A stretch of 64,000 bases of DNA, from contig CM021317.1 in assembly GCA_010645155.1 (NCBI GenBank), forward strand, positions 5,283,123-5,347,122, in the 5' to 3' direction. This DNA is from Tigriopus japonicus (lineage: Eukaryota; Arthropoda; Copepoda; Harpacticoida; Harpacticidae). Made by a program: the position numbers and the translations under genes. A model generated the notes under the pieces. That model saw only the letters and a list, made by a program, of their open reading frames with translations, did not search any database and had not been told where the DNA came from. Below are positions 1 through 10,311 of this stretch, in pieces; position 1 is the first letter of the stretch; each line of letters starts with the position of its first letter.

Positions 1-615
1 TTGAAAAATGGCCTTTTGTTTGAAAGCCAGCTCCATGAGGGCCAACTTGTCTTCAGTTCGATTCTTATTTATGGCATACAAAAGTCCTTGATGAACGCAA
101 GAACCCAACATTGTCAAGGAAATATCCTTATCCTCTCTTTGCAGTAAGTCCTTGTAATTACCGATAACTTTGGTGTGGATGGCCTCCAGTTCTTCGTCGG
201 TCTTTTCAGTCACATTTAAGAATTCCATAGTCCTTGTCAGCGAATAGAATGCTCTGGGTGAATCTGGGTACTTTTTCAAAATGTCTTCGAACATATTTAT
301 GGCCTTGGTCGGTTCATGGACGATGTAATCATCCGCGTCGTCTAACAACTCGCGAATTTTCCAATCATAGTCGTTGGTGTAAGAGAGCTTCTTGTAAAAT
401 CTCTTGGCCCAAACTTCTGCCTCACTTTCATTCATGGGTTTCTCTTCATAAGCGTAAGTTAACACTTGATTATGTATTTTCTTTTCAATCTTTTCTTCGC
501 CTCCACCAGAACAAGTTCCGTCTGAACTTGGACCTTCTGCACTACATAACCCATCATTTCCTTGGACCTGAAGAACCACCAGGTTTATCACGAGACAAGG
601 CAGAAAGGCCCTCAT
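1..615 (-). CDS. Secreted TPR protein, aspartyl/asparaginyl beta-hydroxylase-like (5' part)
   Basis: An open frame of 205 codons runs from an ATG at 615-613 off the left edge with no stop, so only the N-terminal part is present. Residues 1 to about 18 form a signal peptide (MRAFLPCLVINLVVLQVQG), so the product enters the secretory pathway. A Cys/Gly-rich acidic stretch follows, then helical sequence from about residue 80 including AINMFEDILKKYPDSPRAFY. That segment and the helices after it resemble the lumenal TPR region of ASPH, the ER 2-oxoglutarate/Fe(II) enzyme that hydroxylates Asp/Asn in EGF-like domains. The catalytic domain would lie outside the window, so enzyme function is inferred. 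Unlike vertebrate ASPH, which has a cytosolic tail and membrane anchor, this protein starts with a cleavable signal. Another ER TPR protein is possible. It is in tandem with HSP70, about 340 bp downstream of the HSP70 stop. Confidence 0.6.
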   Translation of the reverse strand, partial: MRAFLPCLVINLVVLQVQGNDGLCSAEGPSSDGTCSGGGEEKIEKKIHNQVLTYAYEEKPMNESEAEVWAKRFYKKLSYTNDYDWKIRELLDDADDYIVHEPTKAINMFEDILKKYPDSPRAFYSLTRTMEFLNVTEKTDEELEAIHTKVIGNYKDLLQREDKDISLTMLGSCVHQGLLYAINKNRTEDKLALMELAFKQKAIFQ

Positions 616-956
616 ATTTTGTTATAGTTCTTTAATCCTTGAAGTAATCTAAATTTGCACACCTTACAAACCACTTCTCAAGAACAATTCAAGGAATAGA
701 GTATTGGAGTGCCTCCTTTTTCACCAGCGATTTCACTGGTTTGAGCCAATGAGAAGGAGCCAACACAAAATTTCAACCTATTGCTCAGCAGTTTCCGACA
801 ATGAGAGTTTAAACCTAGGCACCTTCTCTTCCACCTCAAAACCCTTACACATAAAGACATTAGAATAGTTTAACATTAAGATTATGTTTATTTCTGAATT
901 ATTAGGCTAGCAATATAATGTGTACATTCTGACAAAAATTAAGGAAACACAGCAAT
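616..956. other. Intergenic spacer between HSP70 and the ASPH-like gene
   Basis: This 341-bp spacer must hold the HSP70 3' UTR and the promoter of the ASPH-like gene, both on the minus strand. A poly(A) signal for HSP70 is visible at 887-892. I see no clear TATA box for the downstream gene, and no other gene. Confidence 0.6.
887..892 (-). terminator. Poly(A) signal of HSP70
   Basis: The plus strand reads TTTATT, which is AATAAA on the minus strand, 65 bp past the HSP70 stop codon. The position fits a short 3' UTR for the intronless stress gene. Confidence 0.55.
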
Positions 957-2867
957 TTAATCGACTTCTTCAACAGTGGGACCTCCAGCATTGCCTCCAG
1001 CCTGCATGCCATGCGCAGGATTGGCGCCAGATTGGTACAATTTAGAGATGATCGGGTTGCACACGGACTCAACTTCTTTGAGCTTGTGTTCAAATTCCTC
1101 TTTCTCGGCCAATTGGTTGTTGTCCAACCATTTGATGGTCTCATTGCACTTGTCGTTGATCATGTTTCGGTCTGCCTCAGAGATTTTGTCCTTGATTTGC
1201 GCATCTTCAAGCGAGCTCTTCATGTTGAAGCAGTACGATTCCACATTGTTCTTGGCCGCAATCTTACTCTTCTGAAGATCATCCTCGGCTTTGAACTTCT
1301 CCGCATCTTGAACCATTTTCTCGATATCATCCTTGGAGAGTCTGCCTTTGTCGTTGGTGATGGTGATCTTCTCCTGCTTGCCCGAAGACTTATCCATAGC
1401 GGACACATTCAAGATTCCGTTAGCGTCAATATCGAAGGTAACTTCAATTTGAGGCACGCCTCTGGGAGCCGGGGGAATTCCAGTGAGATCAAACCGGCCC
1501 AAAAGATGGTTGTCCTTAGTCATGGCCCTCTCGCCTTCATATACTTGAATGGTAACCGCCGGTTGATTATCGGAGTAGGTGCTGAATGTCTGGGTCTGTT
1601 TGGTTGGGATGGTGGTATTCCTCTTGATCAGAGACGTCATTACACCGCCAGCAGTCTCAATTCCCAAGGATAAGGGCGCTACGTCCAAGAGTAAGAGATC
1701 ACTCACCACATCGGAGCTATCTCCAGTCAAAATTGCCGCTTGCACAGCAGCTCCATAAGCAACAGCTTCATCGGGATTGATGCTCTTGTTCAACTCACGG
1801 CCGTTGAAGAGGTCTTGGAGAAGCTTCTGAATCTTGGGAATTCTCGTAGATCCACCCACCAGAACGATGTCATGAATAGCCGACTTGTCCATCTTGGCAT
1901 CTCGAAGGGCTTTCTCCACTGGATCCAAAGTTCCACGGAAAAGGTCGGCGCAGAGTTCTTCAAATCGAGCTCGAGTTATCGAGGTGTAGAAGTCGATACC
2001 TTCGAAGAGGGAGTCAATCTCAATGTTGGCTTGAGCAGAAGCAGATAAGGTTCTCTTTGCGCGTTCACAAGCCGTCCTCAATCTTCGAATAGCTCGCTTA
2101 TTCCCAGTGATGTCCTTCTTGTGCTTCCTTTGGAACTCCTTGACGAAATGGTCAACTAATCGGTTGTCGAAATCCTCTCCACCCAAATGGGTATCTCCAG
2201 CCGTGGCTTTGACTTCAAACACTCCATCCTCAATGGACAGAATAGAGACGTCAAAAGTGCCGCCACCCAAGTCGAAGATGAGAACATTGCTCTCTCCGCT
2301 CTTGCCCTTCTTCTTGTCCAAACCATAGGCAATGGCTGCAGCAGTAGGTTCATTGATAATCCTAAGCACGTTGAGTCCGGCAATGGCTCCAGCATCTTTG
2401 GTAGCTTGTCGTTGGGAATCGTTAAAATAGGCGGGGACAGTGATAACTGCATCCTTGACACTGGTACCCAAGTAAGCTTCGGCAGTTTCCTTCATTTTGG
2501 TAAGGATCATGGAGGAAATCTCTTCAGGGTTGAAGGTCTTCTCTTCACATTTGTAATCCACCCGGATTTTAGGCTTGCCACCATCGTTAACCACCTTGAA
2601 AGGCCAATGTTTCAGGTCCTTCTGGACATTGGAGTCATTGAACTGACGTCCAATCAAGCGTTTGGCGTCAAAGACGGTGTTAGTAGGGTTGATAGCCACC
2701 TGATTCTTGGCGGCATCGCCGATGAGACGTTCAGTGTCGGTAAAGGCCACATAAGAAGGAGTGGTGCGGTTGCCTTGATCATTGGCAATGATCTCCACTT
2801 TGCCATGTTGGAAGACGCCCACGCAGGAGTAGGTGGTTCCCAAGTCGATTCCAATAGCTTTGGACAT
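957..2867 (-). CDS. HSP70: Cytosolic heat shock protein 70, intronless
   Basis: A complete 636-residue ATP-dependent chaperone that binds exposed hydrophobic segments of client proteins in the cytosol and nucleus. All three HSP70 signatures are present: IDLGTTYS at residues 7-14, [14 protein letters not shown] at 197-210 and [15 protein letters not shown] at 334-348. The nucleotide-binding domain is about 1-383, followed by the substrate-binding domain and lid. A basic nuclear-localisation-type stretch lies near 248-272. The C-terminus is EEVD, the docking signal for TPR co-chaperones such as HOP and CHIP, which marks the cytosolic class. The tail is short and lacks the GGMP repeats typical of constitutive HSC70. 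With no intron and clear heat shock elements upstream, this points to a stress-inducible copy. The start is the ATG at 2867, with ACC before it. Confidence 0.98.
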   Translation of the reverse strand: MSKAIGIDLGTTYSCVGVFQHGKVEIIANDQGNRTTPSYVAFTDTERLIGDAAKNQVAINPTNTVFDAKRLIGRQFNDSNVQKDLKHWPFKVVNDGGKPKIRVDYKCEEKTFNPEEISSMILTKMKETAEAYLGTSVKDAVITVPAYFNDSQRQATKDAGAIAGLNVLRIINEPTAAAIAYGLDKKKGKSGESNVLIFDLGGGTFDVSILSIEDGVFEVKATAGDTHLGGEDFDNRLVDHFVKEFQRKHKKDITGNKRAIRRLRTACERAKRTLSASAQANIEIDSLFEGIDFYTSITRARFEELCADLFRGTLDPVEKALRDAKMDKSAIHDIVLVGGSTRIPKIQKLLQDLFNGRELNKSINPDEAVAYGAAVQAAILTGDSSDVVSDLLLLDVAPLSLGIETAGGVMTSLIKRNTTIPTKQTQTFSTYSDNQPAVTIQVYEGERAMTKDNHLLGRFDLTGIPPAPRGVPQIEVTFDIDANGILNVSAMDKSSGKQEKITITNDKGRLSKDDIEKMVQDAEKFKAEDDLQKSKIAAKNNVESYCFNMKSSLEDAQIKDKISEADRNMINDKCNETIKWLDNNQLAEKEEFEHKLKEVESVCNPIISKLYQSGANPAHGMQAGGNAGGPTVEEVD

Positions 2868-2965
2868 GGTTGACTGTGGTAATATAAGCTTTCGTAGATT
2901 TCACTAAAGGTCTTTTCTTGTTAATGTAGAATTTTATTCTGAATACTGAAGGCGATTGCCATGGA

Positions 2966-2973
2966 ATATATAT
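2966..2973 (-). promoter_or_regulatory. TATA box of HSP70
   Basis: A TATATA core sits in the palindrome GAATATATATTC, about 100 bp upstream of the HSP70 ATG. Transcription would start near 2937-2943, giving a 5' UTR of roughly 70-75 nt. The two heat shock elements lie just upstream. Confidence 0.7.
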
Positions 2974-2995
2974 TCTCAGTGACGGATCCAGACAT

Positions 2996-3008
2996 TTCTC
3001 GAAGGTTC
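2996..3008. promoter_or_regulatory. Heat shock element, three perfect units
   Basis: The sequence TTCTCGAAGGTTC is an exact nTTCnnGAAnnTTCn array of three alternating 5-bp units, the binding site of trimeric heat shock factor. It lies about 25 bp upstream of the TATA box, the proximal position usual in HSP70 promoters. Confidence 0.85.
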
Positions 3009-3058
3009 TTACTCGCACGCTAGAGGGGAGGACGAGTGATGTAATTCTGTCTGGTCCA

Positions 3059-3076
3059 GAAAATTCGAGCAAGTTC
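3059..3076. promoter_or_regulatory. Distal heat shock element, four units with one mismatch
   Basis: Units GAA (3059-3061), TTC (3064-3066), GCA for GAA (3069-3071) and TTC (3074-3076) are spaced by exactly two bases. It lies about 50 bp beyond the proximal element, so the promoter has two heat-shock-factor sites, which suggests cooperative binding. Confidence 0.75.
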
Positions 3077-3085
3077 GAGCGACAT

Positions 3086-3900
3086 CTATTGGACAGTTGA
3101 AGGTTTCGTAAGAAGAAGTGTTCCCCGTGAAAGGAAATTTCCAGACTTTTCTATCGTAGTGCTGTACTGTGTTCTTATTTCGACCTTAAGTGTGGAAGAT
3201 AGTTTCCCTGGGTTGAACCAAGTATTTTTCGAAATCCATGGTGAATCCAAGAAGAAATCAAGACCATGACTGAAGAATTTAGGCCGGCATAGAGTCCAAA
3301 GCATCAACCTTACACGGTTGACTTATCAATGAAGTTGATTCCAAGAAAAAACATCGTTTGCATTGGAGCATTGTATTAAAAACATAAATAGTGATCTAGT
3401 TCGCATTACCAACGCATGAAGGTTTCAACCGTATGTGAATTAAGATTTTTGTAATGTTATGAATTTTTTTGAAGGACCTTGAGTCCACCGCTCATGGCTA
3501 GTGCCTACCAATACTTCATAAATTGGATTTTTTGAAAAATACTTTTGTTTCAAATAATTGACTTATGTTATTCATGCATTTATTATTTACATTGAGAATT
3601 AACCAACGAAAATTTCACAATGACCTGCAAAGCGATTGACAAGAGCAACTTGAAAAGCGGCAAAATTCAGAGATGGAGATTTCTGCAAATATATCACCCT
3701 GTAAACTTAAAAATGACAAGTTAAGTCTTTTTTCAACCAGCATTTTTCCTGCTAAGTAGTAAATCTTTTGTAAGTATAGCGGATGTTTCTGTAAAAACAG
3801 TATGTTTTGTTTGTTACTAGAAAAAGTAAAAGGGAAGAATTAATGAAAAGAAGTTTTTGATATCTACATGATTGTTTCGTCGAGTTCTCCGAAAATAAAT
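3086..3900. other. AT-rich intergenic sequence, no gene seen
   Basis: AT-rich spacer between the HSP70 promoter and the first foldback element. The short open frames have no coding-like composition or known motif. Confidence 0.4.
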
Positions 3901-3944
3901 ATTGTCTCTTAACACTTATGAATATTTCCGCTCCTTCAAACAAT

Positions 3945-4815
3945 CATCACTCATTCAATACATTCATCAGCAACTGAGTTATTTGGATTTGAATGGTCCA
4001 TTTTTGACCCAAAAAAAGCCGAAAAACGCCATGCAGTTTTATCAAAAAGAAATTCCCAAAGATTTCATTTTGCTTTTCAAAGTCGCGAAAGAAAGTGATG
4101 GTTTTTGAGTTTTGAAGTTTATGTCAAAATATCTCAAAATCGTACAAAATATCACTTAAAAGGCACTTAAAATACATTTTGCGATAAAAAATCTTTTGCA
4201 GTTTCAAAGACACTCAAAGTTGGGTAATGCTTAAACATTTTGAAAAATTCGGTTGATGTTTAAGGTTTCGGTTAAGTCCAGTTTGAACATGGTCCTTCAA
4301 GACTTCGTAAAATTGATTATGAATCTATCAGACATTTTTTTATAATTTCACCTGAGCATACAACGAAGTATCCTCTAAATAGTTATGATCTATGTTTTCA
4401 AAATAAATTTGTTTTAAGTGCATTTTAAATTATAATTTATTTTATTTGGAGCTTTTTTGACATACATGTAGACTTCAACACTCAAAAACCATCACATTCT
4501 TTTGCAATGTTGAAAAGCCATATGAAATCTTTGGGAATTTGTTTTTTTGATGTAACCGTAGCGTTTTTCGGGTTTTTGGGTCAAAAATGGACCATTCAAA
4601 CCCAATTAACTCAGCTCTTGACGAATGTATTTTTATTCAATTTGAATGCAACAGGTCTCTAAATGGTCTCTAAGTATGGATCAAATAGTCTATCAAAAAT
4701 GTTGTAATTAGTAGATTTTTAGGTACAGTATATAACTTTCTCCCTGGACCTAAACTTTACAAATCAAAAAAAGTAAAGTTGTTTCCCTTTAATTGTGGGT
4801 CTAAAATATGCCAGG
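3945..4815. mobile_element. Foldback (long inverted repeat) element, family F1, copy 1
   Basis: The arm at about 3950-4170 (motifs GAATGGTCCATTTTTGACCC, GATTTCAT, GTGATGGTTTTTGAGT) recurs inverted at about 4440-4640 with roughly 80 percent identity by eye. The right side continues to about 4815 with sequence shared with the right arm of copy 2 (for example AAAGTTGTT.CCCTTT). A shared internal motif, GTCCAGTTTGAACATGGTCC, links it to copy 2. No coding frame is present, so it is non-autonomous. Ends are approximate and no target duplication was defined. Confidence 0.65.
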
Positions 4816-5464
4816 ATGTCTTTCGTTATGTCGATCCAAACCTAAAAAGCTATTCGGAACATCGTGGTCAGTCAATCATTTTGAAATAGGCTAATGGGCT
4901 ATAATAAACCAATTTAATAAATGGTCAAACTAGAGTTTTCTCTGGCTGGCCAATAACTCAAAATTCAACTTTTGCCGATAGCAGATGTATTCAGGTTTTC
5001 CATCACCCTTTGTAACAAGATCAAAATTTGTAATTTCGGAAAAAACGTTGTTTTACAGGTTTTGAAACAAATGAATGGATCGATTTTTCTCTCAAACTCT
5101 GCTTATTTCGATAGTCGTAACCGAAATTAATACCGAAATTTCGCCAAAAAAACCTTTTGGTCCATCAATGATGTTATGCTTTTTAAATTAAATATCAATT
5201 TCATCGTCGCCTTACGTCAAAAACATGCCAATTACGGTTAAAATTAGGGAAGAATGTGGTTTACAACCTGGTAAACCAAACATTCAATGTTCACAAGCTA
5301 AAAATACTGTATATGCATTTTTACATATATTACAAATCTTTCTTATTAGCAGGTTTTTTTCAACAACTTACCCATTCTTTATCGGTTTATTCCAAAAGGT
5401 CCATTTGTTAGGATATTTTGGATTACTGAAGAATGACACTTGAAAAGAACGAATATAAGCTTAT

Positions 5465-5893
5465 TCAATACTCAATTGGCTGAATATATATCGTTCCAAT
5501 CCGCCTATAATACAATGACATGTTCAAACGAGTGCTTTGTGTAGAAAAAATAATACAAAGTTGTGTTTTTCGGACAAATGAAAAATTGGAAGCAAGCCCC
5601 TTGTAATTGGATAATTCTTCCAAGATTTTACAATCCAACAAGATGTCATGATATCTCTTTACCACGAAGAATGAATATGCGAATAAAATTTTCCAGAGAG
5701 GAACAAAAACTACGACGGTTTGGACTAAAATGAGCCGATGTCTCAATTGATAACTTGTCAAGACATGCTTAAAATTCAACAGTATCACGGATGTAATAAC
5801 TAAAATCATTAAACAATTTTCCCTAATTTCTGACAAAAAGCAAATCCAAAATGGATTCATAAAATCATACAAGGAGTCCAAAAGGGCGGCCAT
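5465..5893 (-). CDS. Hypothetical membrane-protein-like ORF
   Basis: A 142-codon ATG-to-stop frame in an otherwise gene-poor AT-rich stretch. It is hydrophobic, with two probable membrane segments at about residues 28-40 and 74-98, and several Leu/Ile/Phe-rich helices with Lys and Arg between them. This composition recalls one exon of a seven-helix chemoreceptor, but I see no gustatory receptor TY-QF motif and no firm family match. It may be a chance frame, because AT-rich DNA favours hydrophobic codons. No promoter or splice partners were found. Confidence 0.2.
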   Translation of the reverse strand: MAALLDSLYDFMNPFWICFLSEIRENCLMILVITSVILLNFKHVLTSYQLRHRLILVQTVVVFVPLWKILFAYSFFVVKRYHDILLDCKILEELSNYKGLASNFSFVRKTQLCIIFSTQSTRLNMSLYYRRIGTIYIQPIEY

Positions 5894-6296
5894 ACATCTT
5901 CAAGACTGAAGGTTACGGAAATTTCCCGATAAAATAACCCATCAAACTTGGAACGACTTTCATGACCATTACTAAATCAAATTTGATCCTCAACCTGAAT
6001 GTGTAAAGAATCAAATCACGAGCTCTTCCCAAACCACTTGTGCAAACTTGCTATTCTTGCCGTTCATCCGGATGTGTTTGTATTAATGATAGCTTGCTTT
6101 TCATTTGGGGGATTAACTTGGGACAGTCATCAAGTTAATCCTTAACTTATAGTTCTACTCTGAGTTAAATCAATGTGCTGAGATTTATCCCGTATGACAG
6201 CATAGCAGGATTATTTACTAAAACCAACTGTTGGGACTTTTGACGTTAAACGATCTCAAACTCGACACGTTTTCGCCCTACAGTATGCGAGGTAGG

Positions 6297-6640
6297 TATG
6301 GGAACCTAAAGAAGCTCATGGGAAAGAAGCGTCGTCACATTCAAGTTGTTTGGCTTTTTTGAAACTTCAAATGTTTGCCATTGTTGTTGCCACCATCAAT
6401 CAGGAAGTTCAAGTTAAAACGAAAGTCAAATTTGCAATCAATTTACATAGATCATTCCAGTAAAGATGGATCCAGTCATTGGATCATAAAATAAGAGGGA
6501 TTCAATCCCTTCCATGGATATTTTTCGGTCAAAGGCTCCTATTTGCTGTATTTTTTCTCTTGCACTTCCTGATTTGTTTCGGTTTGGAGTTCTGACGACG
6601 CTTCTTTCACATGAGCTTCTGTATGGGAACCCAGTAACTT
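6297..6640. mobile_element. Foldback element, family F2, copy A
   Basis: The segment at 6297-6345 (containing AGAAGCTCATGGGAAAGAAG) is repeated inverted at about 6592-6640 (CTTCTTTCACATGAGCTTCT). The left interior, about 6345-6420 (TTCAAATGTTTGCCATTG, GCCACCATCAA), matches the reverse complement of about 50,525-50,600, so it belongs to a dispersed family. There is no coding content. Confidence 0.6.
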
Positions 6641-6719
6641 TTTAATTAAATAACGGTGAAAGAATACTTATCTTCAATTTTTTTCACATGGGCTCCGTAA
6701 CCAATTAGCACAACTATTT

Positions 6720-6998
6720 AGGACAGTCTTTGTTGACCGTGACCTGGCCAAGTCCATCCTTGACTTGGACACATCAGGTACGGATGACATCATGCCTGAT
6801 TACATATATGCCTTCAACATAACTGACTTCAAGACAAGAATATCTGAACGGGAGTTCTTGCATGTCCTGGCCACAAACATGGACCACATAAAGAAGTCTA
6901 TTGAACCAAGGTCAGGGCTGTTTGGGGGCCCACATTGTCTTGTCTCAGAAGGCAGGGAAAACTTTAGGACAGACTTAATCAGGTTACTAATAAATTGA
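6720..6998 (+). pseudogene. Orphan coding-like fragment of unknown family
   Basis: From about 6720 a frame reads without a stop to the TGA at 6996-6998 and encodes a soluble, acidic, normal-looking sequence (VDRDLAKSILDLDTSGTDD, then NMDHIKKSIEPRSGLFGGPH). Third positions favour C and G, unlike the AT-rich DNA around it. No in-frame ATG precedes the body, so it is an exon, a gene relic or a piece of a mobile element. After the stop the same frame resumes for about 20 codons to a TAA, and an AATAAA follows at 7054-7059. I do not recognise the family. Confidence 0.35.
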
Positions 6999-7439
6999 AC
7001 CACTGTGAAGCTGGATAGAAAAGTCCTGATTGAACCCAGATTTTGTGTGAAAAAATAAAAGAAAAACATTTATTCCACCAAACCTATCTAACTCAGGAAT
7101 TACGTGGTTCCCATGCTTATCCATAGATTGACTTATCTCGCACACTGTATATTTGTTTTCAGATCTTCTTGGTAAATTAAGTTCGTTTCTTTTTATAAAA
7201 TTATGTTGCTTTTAACCTCACAGATCTAATTTTCAAAAGGATCTCACATTGTGTCGAAACTTCTTTTGGATGTTTGTAACCACGGAAAGAAGTAAAATAT
7301 TTAATTCCAATATTACTGTTACGTACAGGGTGTCCAGAAATTGATAATGCATAATGTTATCAATTGTTAAACTGATTGCATTATCTCAAAGTCATTTGAC
7401 ATTTTCAAAACGTTTGTATAATTGAAAACTATGATTTTT

Positions 7440-9505
7440 AAATGTGTGGCGCTAAAGTTGGAGGAACCACGTTTGCTTGTTTTCCCACGGTACTGAAAAA
7501 TTCATATCAAATTTTCATATTCCCAAATACGGAGATATGCTTCAGACTCAGAAAACCAAGGGGAACAATTTTGATTTTCTGAGTTTTTTAAAGTCAGGTC
7601 TAGATTAAAAGTGTATACCTAAAAACATATTGTATAAAATAATTTTCAAAAATCTAGTGAGTGCATTTTTAAAGCAGTTTTAGAAACCTTTTAGATCAAA
7701 ATTTCTTGAAAATATATTGCTCAGCTGCTAAGTTATATTTATGAAAACTCAAATTCCAAATCAAGTAACGTAAATTTTTGATGTCATAAAATGAAACAAA
7801 AAATCTTCATATTTCTATGTACGAAAAAAATGCAATTTTTAGAATTATTGCTTTTGAATTAAGGAAAAATCATATTGGTAGGTTTTCAAAATTAATTTTG
7901 TGAAATTCTGTAAGATATTAAAAATTGATTTTGGTCCAGTTTGACCATGGTCCGTCAAGAAATATCGAATTCTCACAAAATACGAAGGCACATCGGTACA
8001 ATTTTTCAATTTTTTTTTTTAAATTTTCATTTGAAAACCTAACCAAATGAACTCAAATCAACCAATACATAGTTTTTCAAAAAAGTATTTTCAGTGTGCA
8101 TTAAGTATTAATACATGTTATTTTTACATGTTATGACAAAACATAGAAATATGAAGAAATTTTTATCTTATTTTGTGACATCAAAAATCTATGTTATTTG
8201 TAGGGGTGCGCTTTTCATGCAAATGCACTTTTTTACACGTTTGGTCGGTTTTTTTGCTTTATTTGCACTTTTTGCCGTTTTTACACGTTTTTCCACCTTC
8301 CGTGATTTTTTGCTGATATCTTGTTTTTTGGCAGAAATTTCAAAAATATGAGCATTTTTTCCAAATTCCGTGTAAAAAAAATTCTGTCAAAAAAAACGAG
8401 CATGGTTAAAAACATTTAATATATTGTTGATTGTTCCAAACATTGAAATTGGCCTCACTTGTTGGGGGTAAATAGTTCATGTTTTGGGCTGATAATTTAA
8501 ATCATGTTGGTAAACATTATTATTTTCCGCTGAAAATTCATTTTTTTATATTAATAACAATTCTGCTCAACAAAACCAATCAATACATAGAAAGAAACGT
8601 TGAATAAACATAGAAAATAATATTAATCAACTTACCCACTCAAATTAAAACTAAAAAAGACCAAAAGCACTTGAAAAAACTTAACCAAGTATGGTCCTTA
8701 TGTTTAGTAAAAAACCCTTTGGCTTGAATATTGAAATGAAGCCAAACGTGCAAAATGTTAGATAGACATTGCATGTATCTGCATATTTATTTTTTTACAA
8801 TTAAACTAAGTAAAGCCACATTAACAATCTTTGAGTGTACTCTCAGATGATCAGCAGCCTTTTATAAAAAAAGACACAGCTCTGTTGAGATTATACTTAT
8901 AGACCATCAATTTGACCTAATTTTGGTATACAATCTGACTTATGTATGTTGACATGTGACCCAATATTGGGAGAAATGCATTTCTGATCTTTTTTGACTT
9001 AAAAAGCATTTTTGGAACAACCAAGGGGCTTACCAATTTTCGTGTTTTCCCAAATGAACAAGATCAATCAACCAATTTCTATGTATTTCACAAAAAAATG
9101 TTTGCACTTTAATTTGCACTTTTTGGTCTATTTATTTGCACGAAAAGTACACCCCTAATTCTTTGTTGGGAATTTGAGTTTTCATTTACCCGGAGCGTTT
9201 TTTCGCCTATTTGGGCCAAAAATGAAACGGTTAAACTCAAATAACTCAGCAGCTGAGCAATTTATTTTCAAGCAATTTCGATTCAAAAGGTATCTAAATC
9301 TGCTTTAAAAAATGCACTGACTAGATTTGCAAAAAATAATTTATTTAAAATTTCTTAGGTATATAACTTTTAACCTAGACCTGACTTTGAAAAACTCAGA
9401 AAATCAAAGTTGTTCCCTTTGGTTTCCTGAGTCTGAAACATATCTTATGGTATTTGGGAATTTCCATTGAAACTTGATATGAATTTTTCAATACCGTGCC
9501 CCACT
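7440..9505. mobile_element. Foldback element, family F1, copy 2, carrying a nested hAT-like element
   Basis: The left arm at about 7480-7800 (ACGGTACTGAAAAATTCATA, CAGACTCAGAAAACCAAGGG, TTGCTCAGCTGCTAAGTTAT) recurs inverted at about 9170-9505. A further inverted segment pairs about 7770-7820 with 8130-8200. The right arm is split by an inserted element at 8201-9157: removing it and one flanking octamer restores the match to the left arm (GACATCAAAAAT... then GGAATTTGAGTTTTC). No transposase frame is seen. Confidence 0.7.
8201..9157. mobile_element. Non-autonomous hAT-like element nested in foldback copy 2
   Basis: The termini are imperfect 24-bp inverted repeats (TAGGGGTG at the left end, CACCCCTA at the right; 21 of 24 match). 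Flanking octamers GTTATTTG (8193-8200) and ATTCTTTG (9158-9165) agree at 6 of 8 positions, as expected for a decayed 8-bp hAT target duplication. Comparison with the intact arm at 7740-7800 shows the empty site (about GTTACTTG). The 957-bp interior has no transposase frame. Confidence 0.75.
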
Positions 9506-9554
9506 AAGAGTCAGCACATCGTTGATAATGGGTGAGGTATGAGAAATAATCCTG

Positions 9555-9655
9555 TTCCTTTTCACTTTTTGGTTGCCAATGATAAAAATTAGCAATCGTT
9601 GACATCTTATTTTTATAAGATGACAACCGGAAAGTGAAAACTCCAAGGAACTAAA
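9555..9655. repeat. Short imperfect inverted repeat
   Basis: GTTCCTTTTCACTTTTTGGTTG at about 9565 is matched inverted by CAACCGGAAAGTGAAAACTCCAAGGAAC at about 9625-9652. It looks like a small MITE or foldback remnant beside the end of the larger element. Confidence 0.4.
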
Positions 9656-10311
9656 CTGGGGAAAAAGCAGAACAATCCTCTCTCGGCATTAAAACATTAT
9701 TCACCAGAAATTTGAACATGTACTTGTGGTACCGGTGTTAGCTTGTGGTAAAATATGTGCCCTATTCTGGGCTAGAAGATTTAAAACAATATATTCTCAT
9801 CAGTTCGATAATCCCTTAATAACGAGACATTTCATGAATAATCGTTTAGACACCTACGTAAAACGTTTGTAAGTAGGTCTTTTTCAAACCCCAAATGTTT
9901 CGATTGCGATACAATTCAAGGGGTATCATATTGTGAATAATTATCCTTGTAACGTTTGAATTTCTATCTTTTTCATTTTTTTCGATTCCAGCTATTTTTT
10001 CACATACACGGCGGTTTGCTTTGCTCTATGAAAGTGTCTGATCAGATGCAAAAACTTCTATGGGCATTTCTCTATATCAGAGTACCATGAGGAAGATATT
10101 GTGCCAAGATGTATGTTAGTATTGGCTCAAATACCTATAATAAATCACTTAATAACACTAAAACCAACTTTGTTTTTATATGTTCTGTGTTTATTTATAT
10201 TCTTTATTTCTATGTATTCTATACGTATATTCTATAAAACAGCCCGCCCTCTGACGAAATGTAATGGCAAACTGGTGTTAGTTGCCCCCTTGATAATATG
10301 TCTTGCCAACT

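Noticed and set aside
1011..1673. Long plus-strand ORF antisense to HSP70 (220 codons)
   Set aside because: Antisense open frames are a known by-product of HSP70 codon bias; no domain is present.
2187..2873. Second long antisense ORF over the HSP70 5' half (228 codons)
   Set aside because: Same codon-bias mirror effect; no independent promoter or motif.
7324..7345. Mariner terminus (TACAGGGTGTCC)
   Set aside because: No matching inverted end was found nearby, so the similarity may be chance.
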